Below are positions 40,221 through 51,600 of a DNA stretch of 64,000 nt, piece after piece (the first letter of the stretch is position 1; each line of letters begins with the position of its first letter). The DNA comes from Marchantia polymorpha subsp. ruderalis (Eukaryota > Streptophyta > Marchantiopsida > Marchantiales > Marchantiaceae), in the NCBI GenBank assembly GCA_037833965.1, contig AP031351.1, forward strand, positions 24,502,501 to 24,566,500. Direction: 5' to 3'. The position numbers were made by a program, and so were the translations under genes. Under the pieces are notes generated by a model. That model was not told where the DNA came from, made no database searches, and saw only the letters and a program-made list of their open reading frames with translations.

Positions 40221-42400
40221 GACGAGTTTTGTCGGCAGATTCTTTATCTTCGAGGACCTTGGCCCTTGTAGCGCGGCCGACCTTGAATGTATATGAAAAG
40301 TGGCCATTGCAATTTTGTCCTCAATACACCTGTTGAACAAACTGTAGAAAATTTCCGCGTTATTCTGTACCGCTTGTATATTATTTAGCAGGGAGTAGAG
40401 AAATGAGCCAGCTTGTTTTAGAAAGTGGAGCCACGAATGTAAACATGTCTATTACTGGGCTACGAATGCAGAAGCTGAATTGTTTTTCCGAGCCGTGCCA
40501 CAGGGGCTCTCAGCAGGTGGTTACCTTGTGATGGATACAAATGCCTCTCCATGTTTGTGTTGGATTAGTGGGCCTGGTGGTTGATGTCGGGTGAATTCTT
40601 AGTTCTCATTCTGATATAAAGGATTATCTAGGTAATACGGCAATCTGCTTCTGACCACGTTCTTTGGATCAAGATTCTGACGGGCATCTGTTAATCCTTC
40701 AGCTAAGTGCACCCCGAGGTAACCAGGACTGAGTATGGGGTTTACACGTGTCTTTTCTCTTGAGAAAGTAATGACTCGCCTGTTGTAGCGCAGGGAGCAC
40801 CATTGGGTACCTGAGGTGGTAACGACTAGTATCTTTTTGGCCATGGTCAAGCACACACAAGCACACATACACCGAATTGTTGCAAGGAGATTTTCACTCG
40901 ATCAGCGAGAAATTTGATATCTTCACAAGTTGAATTGTGAAGCAATTATATTTCATTTGCGTTTGCTTCTATCATATCCATACTGATTTGATCGGAGTGC
41001 ATTGTGAGAAGATCTTGGCTCATGGTTAAAAGTGTTTAGATTTTCTCCTGTAATGTTCATGCGAATATTTTGAACAGCCTTGTCTCTTGATTTCGTCAAA
41101 TTTTGTAGGAAACATTCGAACATGCCACTTTATAAAGTTAGAGTTATTCGAATACAAGCTTTTTGCGCTAAAATGCGGTTCTAAAATATTACCAGAGTGA
41201 GTCGAATTCAGAGATGTGTCAAAGGACTTCTTTCAAGAAGATCGATGATCAAACACGAAGGTCGAAGATCAAGATGATTTACTGGATTGAACAAGACATA
41301 GACATAACAACTTGAGCTAGAAGTGACGTGAATGTTATAAGATACGCAGTGGGGAGGGTCATTTCTTAAGATGCCACTCCAACCACAAGACTAGACAGCA
41401 AATTATCTGAAGAACAAGTGTTTAGTTTTTAACATACCAACCAATAGAAAAAAGTATGGAAAAAATAAGCCTTGGGTTTAACTCGTAGATCTTGACTAAA
41501 GATGACAGTTTTAGTTTCTACTTTAGACGTTTGGCAGACAATAGAGTCTTTGGATGAGCACAGTGTACTGGAAGAAGCTTACATGTCTACACAAGATTAT
41601 GGAGGCTTAGAAATCACAGTTAGTTTGAAGGTAAATGACAAGTAGGTCGCCCCCACCAATCAATGATGTAGAGGACATCAGTTTTAATAATTATTCAAAT
41701 TTTGAAAAATATCTGGAAAATTGTAGAACACACTTGTGAAGTAAGAAGTTTCTCATGACTAGTGAGGAAGTGTGAAGATCTTGAACTATGTTAAGTAAAG
41801 TTCAGTGTTTGCTGCAAATGTTAAAAACTAAACTGCAAGTTATGCCAAGGATAAATACTTGTAAGTGTACGTGATTGACTGAAAAACCTTGTTGCAAATA
41901 CAGAAGATGATGAGAGTATGTTTTGTGGTGATGAAGTTCTTATCGAGTGAAAATCTCCCAACGAGATCAACGGTTGCCATTATTGATTCTTTGACAAACG
42001 CGAACATGTTCACACTTATCTGTAACTCAAGGAGATCTTCAACAATCTACTTCAATCGCTAGATCTGAAAACCTCGTGGACATTCCCGGTCCATGGCTTT
42101 AGACATCTCCTTTCAGTGCTAATCAAATCGCCACAAGAACTCATATTAATATAATATAGACATAGAATAATATAGACATCAGAATAGGTTCAATTCTCCC
42201 TCGTACTAGTGAATTGGTGACACTGGGTGCTTCGAGTTTCCTTCTTCCAAGTCCATTAGCAGGAACCATCATTTTGTAATCTTCTTGGCCTAATGCAGTT
42301 CAGCCTATACATATTATGGAAGGTTTCTTCTCTGCCGGCATTGTGGTCTCAGAGTCTCTTCCGCTCTTTCCGAACTCAAGAAATTCACATTCTGAGTTTA
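40221..42400. other. Region between MFAP1 and the copia element
   Basis: The first few hundred bases are probably the MFAP1 3' untranslated region. A 90-codon minus-strand frame (40599-40868) is open but not recognised. From about 41 kb the sequence becomes AT-rich and stop-filled and may be decayed repeat DNA or the distal part of the element that follows. Confidence 0.4.
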
Positions 42401-42442
42401 CCAGGTGATGGAATATTCTTAAACCAACCCTAAAAGGAAACC

Positions 42443-42479
42443 TTGGTCAAAGGGTTGTGACTTACAACCCTTTGACCAA
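42443..42479. repeat. Perfect 16-bp hairpin upstream of the copia primer site
   Basis: Left arm 42443-42458 (TTGGTCAAAGGGTTGT), loop GACTT, right arm 42464-42479 as the exact reverse complement. It lies about 230 bases before the primer binding site, so it is probably inside the 5' LTR. Confidence 0.85.
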
Positions 42480-42707
42480 TTCTTTTACTGATGCCGTCTA
42501 GTTCACATATCAGTTTTTACCAGTGGCGCAATGTCTGTAAGATTTATTGTATCAATTCTCTCGACCTTCTTTCGGGATTCGGTTGGCGAGGATCATCCTA
42601 TCGACATACTAATGAAATAATGAGAGTAATGATCCCACTTTGTATTCAGGACACAGCTATTCAAAGGAGGAGGTAAACAACAGTTTTAACTTCTTCCTTG
42701 TTCAACA

Positions 42708-42719
42708 TGGTATCAGAGC
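42708..42719 (+). other. Primer binding site of the copia element (initiator tRNA-Met type)
   Basis: TGGTATCAGAGC is the standard plant copia primer site, complementary to the 3' end of initiator tRNA-Met. It follows a CA dinucleotide at 42706-42707, the expected LTR end. This fixes the plus orientation of the element. Confidence 0.88.
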
Positions 42720-43703
42720 GATTGAACTAGTACTGTACTCTTTCCTAGTCAATGATTAGAGCCGCGAGATTTCCATTTTGTATCTTGCAACAGCACTTAT
42801 TGTCGATCATTCTTTTGAAGTTAATTTTCACTCGCCTCCCATCATTTTATGTCTTGAGTGAAGATGCTATTAGCAATGTGGGCAGAATAGGCGATGATAT
42901 TATGCCGCAAACTGCACCGATTTATAACTCTCCACCGATCAAAAGAATTGGTGATACTGCTGGATCTCAGTCAAGAATTATCAAAGTATTTCTGAGGCAT
43001 ATTACTTCACATAAACAAGCAACTATGGTATCTGGTACTTCAAAATTCAACATGCACTCAAGAGTTCTGGCCTCTTTGACTATTGCATGTTACCACCCTA
43101 TGTTCTTGCTAGTTTACACAAGAGAGTAGCTTGTTCTAGAGTAATGGCCATATTGATCAACAATGCATAAAATTCACGGATGAAAATCTTGAAAATGTAT
43201 ACTGAACCTTATGCTTGTTGGTCAAATCTAAAGCGTAGATGCGAGTAGCAGAGTGATTCTTGTAAGATTCATATGGTCGATAAGTTTTTTGCCTTGAGAA
43301 AAAATAAAACAATCACAATGAATATTCATCTTACTGAGATAAAAAATGTTGCTCATCTCATAGAAGAAGTTAATGTAGTTGTACCTAACAAGGTTGTTGT
43401 TTATTACACGCTAAGAAAACATTCCAAAAGACAACGATATTGTATGTTGCATGTTGATGGAAAATACAATATTAATATTGTTTAATAAGATGGAGTGCAT
43501 ATTTCTTACCAAAGAAATTACAATAGGTCTAGTCACTGCAGACAAGAGTAACAAGGCTCTTGCAGTTTTTAGAGATCGTACTCGTCAAGTCTCGATTTGT
43601 AATGGACCAAACATTCATGCTAGCTTCACGGATTACTCAAGCAATAACATCGTTATAGGTAGTTTTTCAACACGTAACTATCACTCTAGCTTCACATCTA
43701 GAA

Positions 43704-44004
43704 CTCAAGATCGCTCTAAGCAATTGCAGCCAAGTGGATCTAGTTTCTATCAACCAAGATTTAAACATCTTGAGACTTTACAACACCAACCAAATATTGT
43801 CTACGATTTTTGTATGTAGAATGGTCAACTTGATTGTGAATGCGGGATTAAAGCTCAAGATCGCTCTAAGCAATTGCAGCCAAGTGGATCTAGTTTCTAT
43901 CAACCAAGATTTAAACATATTGAGACTTTACAACACCAACCAAATATTGTCTACGATTTTTGTATGTAGAATGATCAACTTGATTGTGAATGCGGGATTA
44001 AAGC
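43704..44004 (+). repeat. 150-bp tandem duplication within the copia element
   Basis: Copy 1 is 43704-43853 and copy 2 is 43854-44003. I could find only two differences (C/A in the CATCTTGAG/CATATTGAG region and G/A in ATGGTCAAC/ATGATCAAC). It lies between the Gag-like and protease-like parts. It is far more alike than expected from the age of the surrounding element, so it arose after the element decayed. Confidence 0.95.
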
Positions 44005-44261
44005 GTTGATAAATCAACTTTCCGACATGAAGCATTGTCTAGATGAAAAACGGTGACGTCTTTGCAATTGTGGCCATGTTCATGCAGTCGATGTGAAGTT
44101 CCTTGAAGATGATACAGAACTTGACTAGATGTATGTTAGTCTTGACAGTAACACTAATGTCGAAGCCTACTTGCTCGAGATCAATGATCATGAATAGTCA
44201 ACTTCCTCAGTGATCAGCCAAAGTCTTGCGATTGAACTCAACATACTTGAAGAAGCAATGT

Positions 44262-44560
44262 TCACCGTCTCACATTGGCACTTGGAATCTGATGCAACTC
44301 ATCATATTACCGGTAATCGATCCATGTTTTCCACAATACAACACCAACATTGCACTGGAGTTACATAGGCTGGTGAACACGATCGCAACGTTCTTGATGT
44401 TGGAACAATTCATGTTCAATTTCCCAACGGTAAAGTTCAAACCGTGTCCCAAGTTTTATATTCTTCAACTATACGCAAGAACTTTCTTTCGGTTGGACTC
44501 ATTGCAGATGGCAATCATAGCCTTGAATTCTAAGTGAAGATTGCTTTATCCGCAACATGT
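44262..44560 (+). pseudogene. Copia aspartic protease remnant
   Basis: HWHLESDATHHITGN, then FPNGKVQTVSQVLYSS and RKNFLSVGLIADG, match the copia protease region in order. The expected active-site D-S-G reads E-S-D, and there are in-frame stops, so it cannot be functional. It is part of the element at 42.4-47.5 kb. Confidence 0.8.
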
Positions 44561-44866
44561 TCACTTGTTAGTTCATAGCTTATGCACATCGGAAGGATTG
44601 TCATGACTTATATAGATTACACGAAGACACCATCAAGAATATGGAAGTCAACTCAATTACAATAGAGATGCCGAGCATTACCAAAATTTGGCATAAAAAA
44701 TTTGATCATTTCAATAATGACAGTCTCCGTCAAATGGTTGCCACACATGCTGTTCATGGATTTTCCAACCTTCCTACTTTCGACATACCATATGTAAGCT
44801 ACTTTTGAGGAAAGCAAGCGAGAATACAAATTCCAAAACAAGCTACCAGTCGCGCGTCTGCACCAC

Positions 44867-45400
44867 TTGAACTAATCAATTCACATCTTTGTGGCACAAT
44901 TTGCACCCCATCGTTAGGAGATGCACGACATTTTATTAACTTTATTGATGACTACTAACGATTTCTTTGGAATTCATTCGTGTTTCGCAAGGACGGGGAC
45001 TTTGACAAGTTCAGGCAATCTCATCACAAAGTCGAAGCTCAATACAAGAAGCCTATTCTTATGTTGCGCACCGACAATGGCGGCGAATTTAATTCTCCAG
45101 TGTTTGAAGCATAATTACTGATCATTACATCAAACTGAAATTGAAAGTTTCTTATACTCCTTAACAAAACGGCGTTGTTGAACAACGCAATCGCTTCGTG
45201 CATGACATTTACACGTTGTTTTTTGCTTGACAAGAATCTATCAAAATATTTTTGGACTTTGAGTACTTGCAGCTTGTGAAATTCCCAACGTTTGTAGTCC
45301 AAAAAAACATTGATGTCACATCCACCAAGCTAATCTCCAACATAAAGTCAAATGTCTTTCATCTTTGAGTTTTTGGGGGTACAATCTTTGTTCACCAACA
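44867..45400 (+). pseudogene. Copia integrase remnant
   Basis: LELINSHLCG, then RHFINFIDDY and LRTDNGGEFNSPVFEA, follow the integrase core pattern, including two acidic catalytic positions. Stops occur after FIDDY and after VFEA, so no full protein can be made. It follows the GAG-pre-integrase remnant in the same orientation. Confidence 0.85.
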
Positions 45401-46089
45401 TCATTCTCGCCAAGTAAAGTTCGACTCACCCTCAGCTCAATGTATCTTACTGAGCTTTGACAATTGTGCATTAGGTTATTAATGTTATGAGCTTGGAAGT
45501 CATACAGTCATTATTTCTCCTTGCTTACTTTGTCAACTAGCCACATTGCAACTCTAGGTGTTGAGCTACCTACAACAACAACACTACCATTTCTAGATTC
45601 TCCAAAACATGCACGGTCACAACATCAACAAATCAAACAAGACATCGCTAGTCTTTCCAAACATTCAAGTAGTGATAATGTTGATTTAACATCATCACTA
45701 GCGATAATTTAACAACGTTGAGGCACTTTGGTTTCACAACAACATCCTAAGTTTAACACTTCTTCGACACGGCTGTCATTCCCAAAATCTTTGTTACATC
45801 TTCGCACACTGGACGTTGAATTTTTTGGATAGAATGCTTAGTAGCAATTCTCTAGTTGTGGCACATACCTCTTGTCAAGCAAGCGGTGATCCATTGCTCC
45901 TTCTTACTCCGCCTCGACAATCTGGACAGGTTTGTTAAGTACCCTGATATCTCAACATTTACAATACTGACGAAGTCAATGTCAAAACTAATTTGCCACT
46001 AGACGATGGTGAAAACTTACAATTTCATGACGTTTGTAATGATGCAAACTGAATTGCAGTCATGAAAGTAGAATATTCATTGATTTTTT

Positions 46090-47440
46090 GCAATGACAGC
46101 TAGGATTTCATGCCTCTTTCAACTTGCAAGCGTGCAATCACTGCTCGTTGGATCTACAAGCTCAAGTTTGGCTCATCTGATTAACCACCGCGAAACAAGG
46201 CAAGAATAGTTGCTCGTGGATTTGAACAACATGTCATTGATTACAGTGATATTTTTGCCCTCGATGTACGTTGGGAAACTATCCGCATTATCTTCGCATT
46301 TGCTGCTCATTGACAATGTTTGATACGTCATCTTGATGTTCAAACTATTTTTCTCAACAAAGTTCTCTAATAAGAAGTTTACATGCAGCAACCACTTGGT
46401 TTCATCTTTCTAGGACGTGAGCACTATGTTTGCAAGTTGAAACTAGCTTTTCATGGTCTACGTCATAATCCATGAGCATGGTACCATCACATTGATGTTT
46501 CATTTCAAAACCGAGGACGTGTACGAAGTCAAGCTGATCCAAACCTCTAACTTTTATAAAACCAACGTTACATTCTACTACTAATCTTGTACGTGAATAA
46601 CCTCTATCTCACAAATGGAGAAGTTTGCCATGATCGGTCTTCAAGTACTTAGGTGTTCATTTTGCACACACTTCGGAAGGACTATTATTGCATCAAACTC
46701 TGTATGCGCTATCTATATTAGATGATTCTACACATGATTCTACAATGATTTTTGTCTAACTTTCATCCCACTTAATAAGACATTTAGCTTTGTTGAGACA
46801 TCGGAAGCCCTCTTGTCAATGCCACCTTATACAAATGGTTCGTAGGCAAACTCCTGTATCTCATGCGCACAAGATCCAACATTGCTTACGTCATGAATCT
46901 TGCCAGTCGATATATGCACAAACTTCAAGAGCTTCATCTAGTTTTTGTCAAAGTTATACTTCGCTACATTAAGCGTTATACTTCTTTTGGCATTTTTATG
47001 TCAATGGAGAGTAATGTTGGCATCATAGTATTACTATGATGCCAACAATGCAGCAAATTTAGACAACCACATTTCCACAAGTGCTTATATCTTCATGTTT
47101 GATTCATCACCCATGTTATAGTATTCCAAGAAATAGAGTTCAACAACTTGATCCAACTACAAATCTAAATACCGAGCTCTTAGTTTCTATGCGATGGAAG
47201 CTATTTAGATTCAAAGGCTAATATACAAAATTGTATGCTCTTTTAGAACTCCTATCCCAATTGGCATGGATAATCAAAGCGCCATAAAACTTGCGAGCAA
47301 TCCCGTGTTCCATGATAGAACGTAGCATTTTAAAGTTGATTGGCATTCCTTTTGCCAAAAGGTTGAAGCAGGGAATATTCTTGTTGAATATAACTCTACT
47401 ATAGATCAATCTGCTGACATGATTACAAAGGCATTAGGAA
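46090..47440 (+). pseudogene. Copia reverse transcriptase and RNase H remnant
   Basis: Readable pieces in order are ARWIYKLKF, KARIVARGFEQ, IRIIFAFAAH, VYMQQPLGF, LILYVNNLYL, KWFVGKLLYLMRTRSNIAY, LRYIKRYTSFGIF and DMITKALGRSKF. The catalytic Asp-Asp of the polymerase reads Asn-Asn. There are many in-frame stops. A 16-bp palindrome at 47015-47047 interrupts the RNase H part. Confidence 0.85.
47015..47047. repeat. Perfect 16-bp palindrome in the copia RNase H remnant
   Basis: Arms 47015-47030 (TGTTGGCATCATAGTA) and 47032-47047 are exact reverse complements around one T. It sits where the RNase H reading frame shifts, which suggests a local template-switch event during or after decay. Confidence 0.85.
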
Positions 47441-48026
47441 GAAGCAAGTTCAAGACGGGGAGAGATCAATTAAACTTCAAAATTTCATTACAGGCATCTG
47501 ATTCCACAATTTGTTGTAGGTTTGATGTACAAACTTAGCATTCTAGTAAGAGGAAATATTGGACACTATTCACTCTGCTTTGGAAGCTTCTCAGTGTCGA
47601 TTCAATACTATAGTTACTTTTCACATGAAGCTTCTTAGTATGCTTCGTATTAGTTTAGAGTTTAGGGTTAAATCTTGAGTATCTAATGGTTTTTGCTGTA
47701 TATGTCTCGTCTTTCAGTAAGCATCTTGAACAAATTTACTTCCTCACAATGAGTTTTGTGGATAATCAGCTAGTTCAACAACAAACTCTTGTGTCAAACA
47801 CATGCCACTGTCATGGTTTTCATTGGTGATTGATGCAACTACACCAAGGAATGATAATAAGTTGTTGGCGATGAAGTTGGTGCAAGCTGTGGATGGACAA
47901 CATGTTTGCCTACTACTTCTTGATAAGATGGCCAAGGATGTTGGAGCTTTGTCAAACACAATAACGCATACATGCTATGCAGTTTGTCAAAGATTACTTC
48001 ACTGAGGGAACAATATGGAAAAATTG

Positions 48027-48100
48027 AAGAGTAAAGGCTTTGTATAAGTCATATGAAGTGATAAAGAGTAAAGGCTTTGTATATGTCATATGAAGTGGTG
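48027..48100. repeat. 37-bp tandem repeat, two copies
   Basis: The unit beginning AAGAGTAAAGGCTTTGTATA at 48027 is repeated at 48064, with one clear A/T change in the middle (ATAAGTC versus ATATGTC). Confidence 0.9.
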
Positions 48101-51100
48101 AGGCTGGTGTAAGATGGTGACAGCCTAGTAGATCAATTCTTCTTGGCTTCCACAATCTCTTATTATTGCGGATTTTCTGAGACTGTAAAGGGCAATTTCT
48201 ATCCTATATATGTTATGGCAATGTTATGGAGAGTTATTTGTATGTTGCAAAGATGTTCATCTGATTTTGTTGAGACAAATGCTTGGAAGAAAATGTGTGT
48301 TACATTTTGTGTCAAAATGGATAAGGAAACTCCTTGAATGATTTACATGGATAATAAGGTCCTTGTACATGTTTCTTATACTGATGGATAATAAACCGAA
48401 TGCCATGTTGAGTAACACACACAAGTGCATAGCTTCAAATGACTTTTCTTATCGTCATTCAGCTAGAGTCGATGCCTGAAAAGGTAAATGTAATAGCAAA
48501 GACACAATGATTCTTATAATCCGAGTTGCTTGACAAAAGATGGACATTCTATTCATGTACTATATGGACATTTCATCTACTATAGTTTTTTATGGATTGA
48601 CTTGATCACTATATTGCTTAAGATAGGGCATTTGATTATTTTTAAGCAGCTGGTGAACTATGCAGATATGTATCTTCCATCTGCATACTTCTCCAAATAA
48701 GAGATACATAGTTAATTTAAAGATCTCTATAACTGATATGTATAATCATCTTGGAAGTATACGTATGATAGAAGATGTCAAGGTTTCTTCTATAATGAGC
48801 ATGCTTGTTGATTTTATTGGAGTCCTATGCTTGATCAAGGAATGCTCAAAAAGAAACTGAAACATAGCTTTATACAATGCAATAAGTGAGAGATCATGTC
48901 TAGACTACTTGCTTGTTCGCAGAAGAGATGTAGTGAAAGAACAAATGATAAAGGTTTGACGTCTTTAGATGAATGTAAAAAGATTTAATCATATAGTAGA
49001 GCAATTTCATTTCAAAGAAGGAAGGTAACCATGGCCACAAATGGAAAAAGTAGAAGTTACATTAAATGGAAACTTTGACTTTATGTATGAGCGAGCTTTG
49101 TATGTAGAGTTTGCGCGAGTGACACTTTATGATGACCAAAAAGATGAACGAACTTGTAAAGAATGGAGTTAATCGGTTAGAGGTACTATCATCCATCAAA
49201 GAGAAGATGGGAAAACAATTCTATGTGATGAAGGATTTGCAAATAAGCAGGATAGTGTAACATAAGAGGTTGTTGAAGACTTTGAGAGTATTTGGATTGT
49301 TGCAAAATTAAGGTTTTCAAGACGTGAGAAGAATCAAGTTACATATTACAATTAGGGTGAATTGAGTCATCTCAAGAATATATCACTTAAAAATGCAAGA
49401 CAACACATTCATGTTAGATCTTCATACAAAACAATTAAATAAGCAGAATCAACACATATGATAGTGTAATCATGCTTGTGCTCTTTCTCCAAATCTATTC
49501 TTATGTGCTCAACTACTTGCCAACAATTCTCGTGAATCTCCAAGGATTGAATAAATGTGGATTTCTATACTCATACTATAGTTTATGTGTTTGAGTCACT
49601 ATTCCAGGTTGTGAAGATACTCTTTTAAGTGAAATTTGCACCATATAATTGTAGGATGAACGGAGTAAAGTTTGAATCATGCATCTTCATATCCAAGGTT
49701 TCATTTTATATCATCGCTATAGAAATCATGCTCCCAATTTTTATCATCTTGACGTCACATATACATAATGAATATGAGGATATAATATTTTTTCTTCATT
49801 TTGTTATAACGAACAGTTTAAACTTCTTATGGCATGGCATCATAATCGTTCAAAACTTTTTGTTCAAAAAGCTTAGAAGAAAAATACATAGATTGTGTTA
49901 TTCATGGAGCTTGTTTGATTTACTTGAAAACCACAAGAGGAAGTTTTCAAATATAGGCTATTTACATAACTCTCTTGTCACAATCCTTAAGATATGAGTA
50001 AAAATAGTATACCTAGACATTTAAATTTTATCAAAAAAAATTGCATGTGTGTTATATCTGAAACATCACCTAGCTTACTTTCCCAAAATTCTGTTGATTA
50101 TCATATTGATATAGTGGAATAATCTAAACCATATGCTTGCGCTGCTCTGTCTCTTATCAATAATAAGATGATGAAGCTCAAAGCACAACTTAATTTGACA
50201 AATATTATTCACAACCTACAATATTATATTTTCGAAGCTTTGAGTCTACTCGTGAGCCAGTGGATGGTATTTTGCAACTTTGTAGAAAGTTAGATTCAGT
50301 AAACAAGTTGACCGATTTACGCATACAAAGTTCCGATTACTCATAGTCTTAAAAAAGTTTCAATTGGATTTGTCAGATTATTTATTCTTTTGCCCAATAA
50401 TTAAGATTGGATCATAAGCTTAAAATGATCCAATATTGAAACTTAAGTCCAATTTACTTTGTGTTGTAAATTCTCCAGGTTCCAAATCACTCTCTTAACT
50501 TCTCATAGTTCACATCATTAACCGAATTTGAATTCTATTATTTCAGGCATATATATCTACATAGTCTCTATACCCATGCTTCCACACAACTCCTAACTAC
50601 GGGTGCAGTAATAAAACTTAGATGTATGCAAATAGATTGACTTACACTAGATTACAAGTATTATATCAACTATTCTGAAATGGATCAACTTGCACTGATA
50701 TAAGAGTTCACCTAACTTGAATAAATTTGAACAATGTCTAGGCTTGCATATAGTATATCCAAGTCTAGTTCTTCATCTCAATGGGGTATATTATAAACTC
50801 CGATTTGGAATGTCATTGACATTACAGAGTCAAAAACTGAATACTGAACTATTTGACTGAGTTCTGTAACACCAACGTCTGTACAGTTATGAAACTTCGT
50901 AGCCGAGAATTATCGATTTATGAAGACGGAGTTTATGCCATAAAATAGGAAATACAATTTGAGGATACACATGCTTCTAACGAGACTCCACGTATACTTA
51001 TTCTACGTCGTCGATTGATCATGATCGTTCGTTTGCCTCAGATTTCAGGCTCGCATCTGCTACTCCTCAAACTCGGTCAAGCACGTCTCCCAAATTCAGG

Positions 51101-51407
51101 ACCTGTGCGTTCCAGAGTATATTCAGCCTTCACTTCGAAAGATACCTTGTCTTCCAAAGATCACTCAAAGTTTTTACCCTACTGGATCTCATGTAACTGC
51201 GACGCTTGTCCCCGTGCTGGAGCCAAAATTTATATATAAAACCTTTAACGCAAAAGATTTTGTCGCCTGGTTTTACGGTGTAGTTGGTTATCACGTCAGT
51301 GTAACACACTGAGAGTCTCCAACTCGAGCCTCGACAAAGCCAATGTCTTCAATTCAGATTTGTTGTCCAATGTTTTGCCACCAACGTCCTCTCGTTCACA
51401 CAAACAA

Positions 51408-51563
51408 AAGAACTGGTGGAAGGGAGTTGAGGCGATTCACCAAGCCGAGATACAGCCAGGTCGAAATTCCATGTTTGCTAAACATAAGAACTGGTGGAAG
51501 GAAGTTGAGGAGATTCCCCAAGCCGAGATACAGCCAGGTCGAAATTTCATGTTTGCTAAACAT
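51408..51563 (+). repeat. 78-bp tandem repeat, two copies, open in more than one frame
   Basis: Copy 1 is 51408-51485 and copy 2 is 51486-51563, with a few substitutions. The period equals 26 codons. In one frame each copy reads KNWWK(G/E)VE...AEIQPGRN.MFAKH, and in another RTGGR.LRRF.KPRYSQVEI. The sequence is richer in G+C than its surroundings. No known domain is matched. Confidence 0.9.
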
Positions 51564-51600
51564 ATTCAGTGAATGTAAGCGAAGGGTTTGGGCTTTCTTC

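Larger units (their letters stand above)
42400..47480 (+). mobile_element. Degenerate Ty1/copia LTR retrotransposon
   Basis: The modules appear in copia order on the plus strand: primer site (42708-42719), Gag-like stretch with WSNLKRRCE and MVDKFFALRKNKTITMNI (about 43230-43480), protease region (about 44262-44560), GAG-pre-integrase IWHKKFDHFNNDSLRQM and GKQARIQIPKQ (about 44690-44870), integrase LELINSHLCG, NFIDDY and LRTDNGGEF (about 44867-45400), reverse transcriptase ARWIYKLKF, KARIVARGFEQ and VYMQQPLGF (about 46140-46620), and RNase H with STSAYIFMF and DMITKALGRSKF (about 46780-47440). The frame is broken by many stops and shifts. The protease active site and the reverse transcriptase Asp pair are altered, so the copy is dead. 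The 5' LTR probably ends at 42707. Its start and the 3' LTR could not be found by eye, so the outer limits are approximate. Confidence 0.85.
47481..51600. other. Decayed repeat-like DNA without recognisable genes
   Basis: AT-biased and stop-filled. Short open pieces (47802-48005, 48660-48860, 49629-49997, 51015-51239) have no family motif. Two tandem duplications are embedded (37-bp period near 48027 and 78-bp period near 51408). The stretch probably contains the rest of the copia element and other old repeats, but no second set of retroelement motifs is readable here. Confidence 0.5.

Noticed and set aside
49629..49997. 122-codon plus-strand frame in AT-rich DNA
   Set aside because: Rich in Ile, Phe, Asn and Lys as expected from AT-rich random sequence; no motif and no supporting context.
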